The notes under the pieces were generated by a model. The model saw only the letters and a list, made by a program, of their open reading frames with translations. It ran no database searches and was not told the origin of the DNA. DNA of 64,000 nt, from positions 1,922,001 through 1,986,000 of the forward strand of contig NZ_CP015922.1 of NCBI RefSeq assembly GCF_001659725.1, read 5' to 3'. Below, in pieces: positions 54,112 through 60,971 of the stretch (positions are counted from its first letter, which is position 1; every line of letters starts with the position of its first letter). This DNA is from Polynucleobacter wuianus. Its GTDB lineage: Bacteria > Pseudomonadota > Gammaproteobacteria > Burkholderiales > Burkholderiaceae. The position numbers and the translations under genes are program-made.

Positions 54112-54258
54112 TTAACTAACTTCTGTGTAGTTCAACACATTACCTACACCATACTGCGCTTCCCCTAATTGCTTTGCCATATACGCATTGTCAGCAAACA
54201 CAATCGTATTAGCAGTTTGTAGTTGATTGATACGCACCCATAGTTTGTATTGCTTCAT
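54112..54258 (-). CDS. 48-residue small protein downstream of the integrase
   Basis: ATG at 54258 is preceded by AGGAG six bases away, which overlaps the last bases of the integrase gene region (9 bases between them); the stop is TAA at 54114-54112. The product begins MKQYKLWVRINQLQTANTIV and continues FADNAYMAKQLGEAQYG. Aromatic and hydrophobic pattern suggests a small folded domain rather than noise. It is too short for most gene finders. I recall similar small proteins near phage or island integrases but cannot name a family or function. Confidence 0.7.
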   Translation of the reverse strand: MKQYKLWVRINQLQTANTIVFADNAYMAKQLGEAQYGVGNVLNYTEVS

Positions 54259-54267
54259 TTCTTCTCC

Positions 54268-55293
54268 TTAAATCAATACCTTTAAAATCACATCACGCTT
54301 TTGTTCAAGCGTATATCCAACTGTTCCATACATATTAAAATCACTACCCCCACTACTATGCCCTGTAATGCTTTCTGCTAAGCGTGTCGGTATGTCATTG
54401 CGAGCCTTCATTCTGTCAATGATTGCGTGCCTAAACATATGACTCTTGAACTCAAACTCTTTAAGTGTTTTCTTAATGATTTGAGAGCAACTTGAATTTC
54501 CATTATCTCGTGCGTAGTGTGGAACAAACCATTCGCTGTTTTTCCTTTTAGCAATTTTGTATAACTCTTTAGCGGCATCTAATGACACTCCGCACAATGG
54601 CACAGCACGAATACTTGATTTTGTTTTCCTATCGCTTAAAGCATTCCTTCTAATCCATAAGTGCGGTATGTCGTGCTCCAATACACAATCTTCCAATCTG
54701 GCAAATAAAGGCTCAGATAACCTAAACCCTGTATTAAGCTGAATTAGCGCTACTAACTTATGAGGTGTTGAATTTCTTAATAAGCACTCTTTGACTTGAT
54801 GGATTAGTTGAGTAGTAATGATTGGCATTAGACGCTTGTTATCACCTTCACCCCTAATCTTCAATGCTCTAAATGGGCTAAGTCTATCTATATCCAAATG
54901 CTTAAACGCCATATTGAGCATAGCGTTTAGTGTGTTGTTATGTTTGCGAATGCTGGTTGGACTCAAGCCTCTCGCAAGTTGATAGTCTCTATATTCAGTA
55001 ATATGCCAATGCTTCAATTCATCCAGCGTTAAATCACCAAAAAAGTCCCTAAAACTACGAAAGTGATAGTTAGCGTGTTTAACGAATGTTGGACGATGCG
55101 AAGAAGTTGCTTCGTTCATATAGATTTGAAAGGCATCTGTAATCGTAGGCAATTTGCCATTCTTTTGTTTAGCTAAGTGCTCACTGATGATTTTGGCAAG
55201 GAACTCTTCTTCAAAATTCATGCCATTGACATTGATTAAGCGTTCAATTTTGTCAAAGACGATTGGATGGGGTTTTATTACAACAGCTCGCAT
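54268..55293 (-). CDS. Tyrosine recombinase (island integrase)
   Basis: A 341-residue site-specific recombinase. After an N-terminal arm and core-binding helices (YHFRSFRDFFGDLTLDELKHWHITEYRDYQ) comes the catalytic domain: Arg in LNTGFRLSEPL, Lys in DRKTKSSIRAVPL, HMFRHAIIDR, His in ITGHSSGG and the Tyr in FNMYGTVGYT. All five active-site positions are present. RBS AAGGA precedes ATG 55293. It is read toward the tRNA-Met gene, but the island lies on the 5' side of that tRNA, so the usual 3'-end attachment is not obvious. The last of a run with the DUF6641-like gene, followed by two tiny genes. Confidence 0.88.
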   Translation of the reverse strand: MRAVVIKPHPIVFDKIERLINVNGMNFEEEFLAKIISEHLAKQKNGKLPTITDAFQIYMNEATSSHRPTFVKHANYHFRSFRDFFGDLTLDELKHWHITEYRDYQLARGLSPTSIRKHNNTLNAMLNMAFKHLDIDRLSPFRALKIRGEGDNKRLMPIITTQLIHQVKECLLRNSTPHKLVALIQLNTGFRLSEPLFARLEDCVLEHDIPHLWIRRNALSDRKTKSSIRAVPLCGVSLDAAKELYKIAKRKNSEWFVPHYARDNGNSSCSQIIKKTLKEFEFKSHMFRHAIIDRMKARNDIPTRLAESITGHSSGGSDFNMYGTVGYTLEQKRDVILKVLI

Positions 55294-55364
55294 AGTGTTC
55301 CTTATTAAAGTAAAGTTGGATTACTCGGCGATAGGTGTCGCGCTTAACACGACACCCCACCAAC

Positions 55365-55805
55365 TCACTTACCAAATCCTTTGCGTAGCGTATTGCTTGC
55401 TTCTTCAATTTGACTATCAAGCTCACCAGCTTCTACTGCCGATTTAATTGCGCTAAGTGCCTTAACCAAATCTTGTGCGCTTTCAACTTGAACACTGGGC
55501 TTACCTTTAGCTAACTCTAATGTTCTTGTGCCGTATTTCACAGAAAAACAAACCTTACCTGTGTCAGCCACAAACCACCACGCTTTAATGCGTTTGGGAA
55601 TTTCAACTTGCTTACGCAAACCTGTATCTACATCTTTAACAGAGCGGAACTTCATTACTACAAAGGGCTTGCCATCAATTTGACTTTGCGCCAGATTGAT
55701 TTGCTCCCATAACTTTGCTGATAATTTATTACGGCGATGCTGTAGTGCTGGAATATGGGTCGGCTTTTTTACTGCTACTAACTTCAAAGTGCTTAATGTG
55801 CTCAT
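55365..55805 (-). CDS. DUF6641-like protein
   Basis: A 146-residue protein starting at ATG 55805, which has AGGAG nine bases upstream; the frame upstream to 55835 is not needed. The sequence STLKLVAVKKPTHIPALQHRRNKL, IKAWWFVADTGKVCFSVKYG and the acidic C-terminus resemble what I recall as DUF6641, a family found beside phage and island integrases in Burkholderiales. Function unknown. It lies 71 bases before the integrase and is probably co-transcribed with it. The domain name is recalled, not checked. Confidence 0.7.
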   Translation of the reverse strand: MSTLSTLKLVAVKKPTHIPALQHRRNKLSAKLWEQINLAQSQIDGKPFVVMKFRSVKDVDTGLRKQVEIPKRIKAWWFVADTGKVCFSVKYGTRTLELAKGKPSVQVESAQDLVKALSAIKSAVEAGELDSQIEEASNTLRKGFGK

Positions 55806-55937
55806 TTCATTTCTCCTATTAGTTAATGAACACACTTAATTTATTGTCAGAGTTTTTAATTGGACAAGAGACTTACGCACAAATCCTCAGTCTTACCAAA
55901 TAAAAAGCCAGTTTCTTACTTCTTTTCTTATCACTCG

Positions 55938-56400
55938 TATAAATATCTTTGACAGCAGAACAGAGGAAAGTTCTGTGTTGCCATTGATTACTACCGATAA
56001 CGAGTAGCGACACTCAGTTGATATGTCGCCCTAAAACTGGACTAAGAGTCGCAGGGATGGAATTTCTGTGCGGTAGCAGAGACTTGTATTCACTATCCTT
56101 AACAGGACGCTATTAGCATTGCTAACTAATTGAATCAAGTATATGAACAGCACAAAGACGACAGCTAATATAGCTGTGAGCGTCACGAGCAAGCCCTGCC
56201 TACACAGCAACTTGCGAACTTACGAATAGTCGGCACTTCAGCATTCGTAATTGTTGCGTTTTATTTCGACGGCACATAAAAGGAGACAGCAAAACCGCCC
56301 TTACCTTTAACGAGGTTGTGCTTGAAGTGTTGTGGTGAAAGACTCATCAAAAGAACTTTTACACATTACTGAGCCTGTTGCTTGTGGCTCAGTGTGACTT
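55938..56400. ncRNA. Candidate large structured RNA in a gene-free stretch
   Basis: The 700 bases between 55,806 and 56,541 hold no credible gene. From about 55,951 to 56,400 hairpins follow each other: CAGAAC/GTTCTG (55956/55970), GCGACA/TGTCGC (56007/56024), CCCT-GACT/AGTC-AGGG (56029-56056), GGAT-GAAT-TCTG/CAGA-ATTC-ATCC (56055-56098), TTAGC/GCTAA (56113/56121), ACAGCTA/TAGCTGT (56161/56171), GCAAC-TTACGAAT/ATTCGTAA-GTTGC (56207-56257) and ACTGAGCC/GGCTCAGT (56368/56386). The loop CACTTCA (56234-56240) can pair with TGAAGTG (56323-56329), a possible pseudoknot. A TATAAA box at 55938-55943 suggests plus-strand transcription starting near 55,951, but strand is not certain. GOLLD or ROOL-type giant RNAs of phage and islands are the nearest known idea; I cannot match it to any family. 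A repeat-rich regulatory or replication region is the alternative. Confidence 0.5.
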
Positions 56401-56499
56401 AGATCTATCAAAAGTATTCACAAAACAATTATTCCCATTCATAAAATAATCAAAGAAGAAAGAAATGTGTGAGCAGAAGCGAAAGCGAATGCGACACAC

Positions 56500-56518
56500 A
56501 AGCGAACTGCGTTCGCTT
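56500..56518. repeat. Inverted repeat AAGCGAA-N5-TTCGCTT
   Basis: A perfect 7-bp stem with a CTGCG loop, 23 bases beyond the stop of the minus-strand 162-residue gene and embedded in GCGAA-rich DNA (56475-56500). It may act as a hairpin at the 3' end of that message; no T-run is present. Confidence 0.45.
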
Positions 56519-56541
56519 ATACATAACCCTACAAAATCACA

Positions 56542-57030
56542 CTACATATATTCATCTACATCAAGTATCACAGGACTATCTTTGCTACTCATCACATTAA
56601 AAGCAATTACAAGAGTTTTCTGTTCATTAAGTATTTGAAACAACAAATCTAAGCGTTCTTTTTGATTGGCATTCAATTCAGAGTCATTCATTTGACGCTG
56701 GATTTGATAGAGGCGATGAAAAAAACTTACAGTAAATCCAAACTCTTTCCACTTATCTAAAAGAATTATCTGTAGCTCATCTAATTTTTTTCTATCATCT
56801 TCCGTAAAACCCAAACGCTCACTTCTCAATATAGTGTCTGAGTTTGAAAATAGAGAGTCTTGTAAGGACGCAAATATGTCCTCTACATGCTTGATAGCAT
56901 CAATATCTTCATCACTTAAATCCAATAAGACTGAGCTTGTGAAATTAACTATGTTTTCAGCCTTATCTTTTAAGTCAGCGTTATCGCTTTGAAAATTAAA
57001 GTCAGCTTCTGTCAAATACATTTCACTCAT
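56542..57030 (-). CDS. Hypothetical acidic helical protein
   Basis: A 162-residue protein that I do not recognise. It is acidic and mostly helical, with patterns such as LSDEDIDAIKHVEDIFASLQDSL and LNANQKERLDLLFQILNEQ, and no signal peptide or membrane segment. AAGGA lies five bases before ATG 57030, which supports the start. It stands alone on the minus strand between the structured-RNA stretch and the gene-free 57,031-57,348. Confidence 0.6.
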   Translation of the reverse strand: MSEMYLTEADFNFQSDNADLKDKAENIVNFTSSVLLDLSDEDIDAIKHVEDIFASLQDSLFSNSDTILRSERLGFTEDDRKKLDELQIILLDKWKEFGFTVSFFHRLYQIQRQMNDSELNANQKERLDLLFQILNEQKTLVIAFNVMSSKDSPVILDVDEYM

Positions 57031-57348
57031 ATAGTCCTTTTAGCTTTGATTTTGTAAGCGTAGCACAGCAATACATCAAATCCTTCGTATAAAGCGAAAT
57101 TCTGACTAAGTGAATACGCAAGCAACAGAACGCTTAAATAACAGCGTGTAGGGCTTTGAATACGGGCTTGTTATAGATGTGGCTTATTGACTACAGCGAC
57201 ATAAGAAAAGTAGGAAATTCTTATAACGAGCTACTTTGACTGCGTAAGTCATTGAATTATGGAAACTCTTTTATCAAATATTTTTGGTAGGAATTTTGCT
57301 AATAAGAAAACATACTAATAACAATAAATTCTTTTATGGAGCAAGAAA
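57031..57348. other. Gene-free intergenic stretch
   Basis: This 318-base gap separates two divergent genes. I see two small hairpins, AAAGTAG/CTACTTT (57208-57238 region) and TGACT/AGTCA around GCGTA (57237-57253), and AT-rich DNA in the last 100 bases, but no gene or clear promoter pair. Confidence 0.5.
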
Positions 57349-57915
57349 ATGGCACAAGCAAAAACATTAAATCAGTCGGAAATTGATATGGTATTGCGCT
57401 ACATCAACACAAAACAGAAATACAGCATCAGAAACAGGGCGATGCTACTGACAAGCTGTTGGAGTGGAATGCGTGTGGGTGAAATTGCGGCGCTAAGAGT
57501 ATGCGATGTGCGAAATGAAGATGGCACGATTAAAAGCGAGATACGCTTATCTGCCAGTCAAACGAAGGGCAATAAAGGAAGGGTTGTATTTGTTAATGAA
57601 AAACTACGCACTGAATTAGCCACTTACTTAAAGCACTACTCACCTAAAGACACATCACTGCCTTTGTTTGCTACAGAAAAGTCAAAGGGGTTTTCTGCGA
57701 ATACACTGACGCAATGGTTCTTTTGGCTCTATCGCAAAGCAGGCATTAAAGCCTCGTCACATAGCGGACGCAGGACTTTCGCAACGAACTTAGCAAGCAA
57801 TGGTGTGGGTATTAAGGTGCTACAGCACTTAATGGGACATAAGGACATACAGACAACTTCAATTTATATCTTTGCGTCTGACGATATGATGCGTAAAGCT
57901 GTGGAGTTGGTATAA
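57349..57915 (+). CDS. Short tyrosine recombinase, catalytic domain only
   Basis: A 188-residue protein with the full catalytic set of tyrosine recombinases: Arg in GMRVGEIAAL, Lys in SQTKGNKGRVV, HSGRRTFAT, His in LMGHKDIQTT and Tyr in TSIYIF. It lacks the usual N-terminal core-binding domain, as in the FimB/FimE-type invertases (about 200 residues), rather than a truncated integrase: it begins with a clean ribosome binding site (GGAGC) and a short lead-in. Its target is unknown. It lies upstream of the terminator and convergent with the ATPase operon. Confidence 0.8.
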   Translation: MAQAKTLNQSEIDMVLRYINTKQKYSIRNRAMLLTSCWSGMRVGEIAALRVCDVRNEDGTIKSEIRLSASQTKGNKGRVVFVNEKLRTELATYLKHYSPKDTSLPLFATEKSKGFSANTLTQWFFWLYRKAGIKASSHSGRRTFATNLASNGVGIKVLQHLMGHKDIQTTSIYIFASDDMMRKAVELV

Positions 57916-57948
57916 AAAAAGCCCGCCTAAGTTAATAAGCGGGCTTAA
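57914..57948 (-). terminator. Terminator of the AAA ATPase operon
   Basis: AAGCCCGC and GCGGGCTT form an 8-bp GC-rich stem; on the minus strand seven T's follow. It lies just beyond the stop of the 105-residue gene and directly against the end of the convergent recombinase gene. Confidence 0.85.
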
Positions 57949-57954
57949 AAGTTA

Positions 57955-57975
57955 AGCGTCAAAAAAATCTACGCT
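57955..57975. repeat. Island palindrome, copy 2 (AGCGT-N11-ACGCT)
   Basis: AGCGT, 11 A/T-rich bases and ACGCT, at the 3' end of the ATPase operon and overlapping the stop codon of the 105-residue gene. The outer arms extend to TTAAGCGT and ACGCTTTAA with one mismatch. Same spacing as copies 1, 3 and 4. Confidence 0.55.
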
Positions 57976-58286
57976 TTAATTTGTTCATAACCTTCATAGT
58001 CAATCATAAAACGATCAACTAATTCGTTTATTTTTTCCTCTACTTCGTAAGCGTGACTACCTATATCAACCCATCCATTATCAAACTGGTATTTGATTGT
58101 TGTAATGCGATAGTCATAATGTATAAGTTCAATCTTCCCATACATAAAAAAGCCATCGCTTTCAAAATACTTTAACAACGCTTCTTTATGCTTGATGTGT
58201 ATGGGATAAATGTCACACACTACTTCAATACAAATGTCAGCATGTCTTACGATTGAGATTGGCGTTCCCTCAATAATGTATTCCAT
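57969..58286 (-). CDS. Hypothetical protein, third gene of the ATPase operon
   Basis: A 105-residue protein with a beta-rich look (MEYIIEGTPISIVRHADICIEVVCDIYPIHI, then KIELIHYDYRITTIKYQFDNG) and an acidic helical tail. Not recognised. Its ATG overlaps the ATPase stop as TAATG, so it is translated together with it. Confidence 0.7.
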   Translation of the reverse strand: MEYIIEGTPISIVRHADICIEVVCDIYPIHIKHKEALLKYFESDGFFMYGKIELIHYDYRITTIKYQFDNGWVDIGSHAYEVEEKINELVDRFMIDYEGYEQIKA

Positions 58287-58954
58287 TATTCACCCTCTTT
58301 CATAAAATTTGCCTCATCGTTCCATGCTTCAATAATTTCATCTAAAGCACGATAGTAGGCACGATTGTCATAATCGTTCTCAAACACTGTTTCCAACACT
58401 TCACGCAAGACACTGTCTTCTAAATCAACCCCTTCACCGCGTAATATGTGCTGTGCGCGGGGGAAGAAACGATCAGGCGGCGCAGGCAATACTTCAACTA
58501 CTTCCGCCCTGCTTAACAATCCCCTATCTATCTTTTCAACTTCATTCGTTGTAAATATAAACAGCTCTCTTTCTGCCATACTGTCCAAACACACTCGTAA
58601 TGCGCCTTTAGCTTTAGGATCAAAATTAACTTCTTCTACTACTGTGTAGTTGTTCTTTTGTCCGTTAGCACTAAACAGTTTGTCAAATTGAACAGAGCGA
58701 AAAAACTTCTTTCGCACATCATTGGCGCTGTTCAATTCTTCGGCGTTAATGTAATTGACTTTCACATCCTCGCCGTCCAATGCTTTTGGTATTAAGTCTG
58801 CCAACAAACTCTTACCCGTCCCATACTCGCCGTGTAGCACTAACGGCAACATTGACTTGCCCTGCGTATAGCGTTTAATTTGCGTTTCCAGCTTGGGTGT
58901 TGCGAAAACAAACTCATCTACTGACTTAGGGCGATACTTGTAATTCGTATTCAT
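58286..58954 (-). CDS. Clamp-loader-like AAA+ ATPase
   Basis: A 222-residue AAA+ protein, started at ATG 58954 with AAGGAT seven bases upstream. The pattern is that of the small subunit of replication factor C and T4 gp44: YRPKSVDEFVF at the start, Walker A HGEYGTGKS, a Walker B region YTVVEEVNF (Glu-Glu in place of the usual Asp-Glu), sensor-1 FIFTTNEVE and an SRA near the SRC arginine-finger position (GLLSRAEVVEV). About 220 residues, so the clamp-loader collar domain is missing. Bacteria rarely carry RFC-like proteins outside phages and mobile elements, which suggests it came with the island. It is translationally linked to the 105-residue gene, and lies 69 bases after the 270-residue gene. 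Confidence 0.7.
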   Translation of the reverse strand: MNTNYKYRPKSVDEFVFATPKLETQIKRYTQGKSMLPLVLHGEYGTGKSLLADLIPKALDGEDVKVNYINAEELNSANDVRKKFFRSVQFDKLFSANGQKNNYTVVEEVNFDPKAKGALRVCLDSMAERELFIFTTNEVEKIDRGLLSRAEVVEVLPAPPDRFFPRAQHILRGEGVDLEDSVLREVLETVFENDYDNRAYYRALDEIIEAWNDEANFMKEGE

Positions 58955-59023
58955 ATATACTATCCTTATGTTGTGGGCTGAGTGCGCTAACACCCAGCCC
59001 AAGTTTCAAAACACTTTTGTAAG

Positions 59024-59836
59024 TTAAGCCGCTAACAATTCGCCTACTGTTTCAGTAGGCGTTTTGCTTTTTACAGCCGACTTTGCGTTAGCAAGTGCGC
59101 TGTCTTTGCGCTTAGCATTAGCACCCTTTTTAGTAATCGCCTGCTGATTACTAATAAATAACGCTAATTGCTGTTTTGCCCACTTAGTCATGCCTGCCGA
59201 ATACGCTGGCACAGCGCCCAGTGCTTTAATGTTTCCCTGCTTGTCAGCTTTACCAATAACAAAAACAAAGTCTTTGTCATAAGTGTTTGCTACTACGCTG
59301 TTGGGAACTTTAAATGTCGCTAACGGGTTATCTGCTAAGTTAGCTAATGTGTCATCTACTAAAGACATGTTGTTAGCAATATTTGTTTCTTTTGCTACAA
59401 CAACTGCCGACTTAGTAAAGCGCTTCTTACACTGTTCAACTCCGCCACAGTCCTCTACAAACTGCGCTAACTGCTTAGCACTAATGCCTTGCTGTATAGC
59501 CGCCTGTAAAGTTCTGCTGTAGTTCATACTGCGCTGTCTATCAGTGCGAAATACATAGCGCACAAACAGGGTTAATGCCAGCGTATTAGTTTGAACACGC
59601 ACCTTGCTTGCTTCCAACTTAGTTTTTAACTGCTTAACAGTTTCAGCTAAAGTTGTTTTGCTACTACTTGCTTGTTCATACATATCCAGCACTTCCGCCA
59701 AAATCTCATACAAACGCTGATTACTGCGTGCGTATTCATTTTGCTCAAAGCTCTCACGCTGTTTTACTAAAGCATCCGCTTTTTCAACAATTGATTGTGC
59801 GGACAATACTGTTTTGCTACTTGTTTGCTTAGCCAT
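59024..59836 (-). CDS. Hypothetical protein, first gene of the ATPase operon
   Basis: A 270-residue Lys/Ala/Thr-rich protein that I do not recognise. The first 80 residues look like coiled-coil helices (KADALVKQRESFEQNEYARSNQRL), the centre has a possible folded domain around ISAKQLAQFVEDCGGVEQC, and the C-terminus is basic and low complexity (KKGANAKRKDSALANAKSA), fitting nucleic acid binding. AAAGGA lies seven bases before the ATG. It leads the ATPase operon; the palindrome of copy 3 lies about 75 bases upstream. Confidence 0.65.
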   Translation of the reverse strand: MAKQTSSKTVLSAQSIVEKADALVKQRESFEQNEYARSNQRLYEILAEVLDMYEQASSSKTTLAETVKQLKTKLEASKVRVQTNTLALTLFVRYVFRTDRQRSMNYSRTLQAAIQQGISAKQLAQFVEDCGGVEQCKKRFTKSAVVVAKETNIANNMSLVDDTLANLADNPLATFKVPNSVVANTYDKDFVFVIGKADKQGNIKALGAVPAYSAGMTKWAKQQLALFISNQQAITKKGANAKRKDSALANAKSAVKSKTPTETVGELLAA

Positions 59837-59911
59837 GATGTTTCCTTTATATAAAAATGGCGTTGATAAAAGAGTGCGCTTGCGAAATGCTTACGCACTT
59901 ACTACAAACAG

Positions 59912-59930
59912 GCGTAAAAAAAATTTACGC
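59912..59930. repeat. Island palindrome, copy 3 (GCGTAAA-N5-TTTACGC)
   Basis: GCGT and ACGC with an 11-base A/T centre; here the symmetry extends to a perfect 7+5+7 repeat. It lies in the control region between the ATPase operon (minus) and the AT-hook-like gene (plus), where a repressor site would make sense. A second small inverted repeat, AGTGCG/CGCACT, lies at 59873-59899. Confidence 0.6.
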
Positions 59931-60009
59931 TTGTTTTACTGCTACTACAAAACTTTGCTATTTGTTAAAGAGGGTTGAACTGTGTTGCGTTGTTCAATCT
60001 ATGTATCTA

Positions 60010-60038
60010 TTGTAAGATTTATTAACATGAATTATTAT
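60010..60038 (+). promoter_or_regulatory. Putative promoter of the AT-hook-like gene
   Basis: TTGTAA (60010-60015) and TATTAT (60033-60038) are 17 bases apart on the plus strand, 34 bases before ATG 60073. The region is very AT-rich, so a chance match is possible. Confidence 0.45.
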
Positions 60039-60072
60039 TACGACATAATCTATCTATACTTGTTAATATTAA

Positions 60073-60912
60073 ATGGCTAATTTAGGACGAAAACCCCTCC
60101 CACGCCTTATGTCATTGGAGGCAAACTATGAACAGACTGGAATTTCAGTTAAATCTGATTTGCGATATGACTTGGTTTGTGACTACCTAAAAGCAAGCCC
60201 CAGCTATGAAGCTGTAATCCGTAAATTAGCTAAGCAAAAATCGCCCTACCCATTACCAAAAGACTTTAAGGCTGTAGCGCAAGTCGTAAGTGACTTTGGT
60301 CCAATCTACAAAATGCGAGAAGCAGACTGGTGGGGCAAGATAGGTATGCGTTTATATGGGATAAGTGCCCCTTTACCCAAAGTCAATGTTGTAGGTGTTT
60401 TAGACTCAACCAAAAAGCAACTAACAAATAAATGGGTGGGGGTTAATTCAGTAGTGGCTGAATTGCCACTCAATCTAACCCTGCCGCAAGCACTTAAACA
60501 ACTACGCAAGCAATTAGAGGGTTATGGTTTTTCAGCCACCCTGCCAAAACAAGTGGCGCCCTTATACCAACTTTCAAATAGTAAATTGCGTATAGACACA
60601 TTACAGAATGGATTAACCGCATTACGGCTATATAAGAAGGATGTGCCACTATGGAAAATAGGTAATCACCTAAGGCTTATCCCAGCACAGTCATTTATTG
60701 AGTCAGAAGCGAATGACATATTAGAGGCTGACTTAGCAGATAGAAAAGAATTGCTTAGCATTGCGGCAAGCAGGCTTATTCGTTGTGCGGCTTTGGTAGC
60801 AGAAAATGCGGCAAGAGGGAGATTCCCATCAAATAAGGGCTTTAGTGAAGCAATTACAACCCCTTATAAGCGCAAGGCAGGACGACCAACTGGGACAAAG
60901 AAGATTAAGTGA
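60073..60912 (+). CDS. Hypothetical protein with AT-hook-like tail
   Basis: A 279-residue protein that I do not recognise. It starts MANLGRKPLPRLMSLEANYE and ends in a Lys/Arg-rich tail with the AT-hook core GRP in KRKAGRPTGTKK, which in other proteins binds the minor groove of AT-rich DNA. The middle (SYEAVIRKLAKQKSPYPLPKDF, ADWWGKIGMRLYG) has no clear domain. It is divergent from the ATPase operon and followed by the restriction-modification genes, so a role in DNA binding or control is plausible but not shown. Confidence 0.6.
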   Translation: MANLGRKPLPRLMSLEANYEQTGISVKSDLRYDLVCDYLKASPSYEAVIRKLAKQKSPYPLPKDFKAVAQVVSDFGPIYKMREADWWGKIGMRLYGISAPLPKVNVVGVLDSTKKQLTNKWVGVNSVVAELPLNLTLPQALKQLRKQLEGYGFSATLPKQVAPLYQLSNSKLRIDTLQNGLTALRLYKKDVPLWKIGNHLRLIPAQSFIESEANDILEADLADRKELLSIAASRLIRCAALVAENAARGRFPSNKGFSEAITTPYKRKAGRPTGTKKIK

Positions 60913-60919
60913 AAGTATG

Positions 60920-60955
60920 AGCGTAGATTATTTTTACGCTTAAAGACAATATAAT
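60920..60955 (+). promoter_or_regulatory. Island palindrome, copy 4, against a TATAAT box before the methyltransferase
   Basis: AGCGT, 11 AT-rich bases and ACGCT at 60920-60940, then TATAAT at 60950-60955, 16 bases before ATG 60972. The -35 region would fall inside the palindrome, so a protein bound there could control the restriction-modification genes. Good -35 identity is not visible. The only DNA in the gap between 60,912 and 60,972. Confidence 0.55.
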
Positions 60956-60971
60956 TAACAATCAAAATATT

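Noticed and set aside
55938..56400. Naming the structured stretch GOLLD, ROOL or tmRNA
   Set aside because: No consensus element of these RNAs could be matched by eye and no tag reading frame ending in AA-stop was seen; kept as an unnamed candidate.
55806..56541. CRISPR array or iteron origin in the gene-free stretch
   Set aside because: There are no regularly spaced identical repeats; the signal is a series of different inverted repeats, which fits RNA structure better.
57349..57915. Short recombinase as a truncated pseudogene
   Set aside because: It has a good ribosome binding site, a clean start and all catalytic residues, so a natural short form is more likely.
57052..59899. Repeated CTTACGCA octamer in the island (near 55872, 57245, 59890)
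   Set aside because: Too short, one copy in coding sequence, contexts differ; not separable from chance or from the longer palindrome family by eye.
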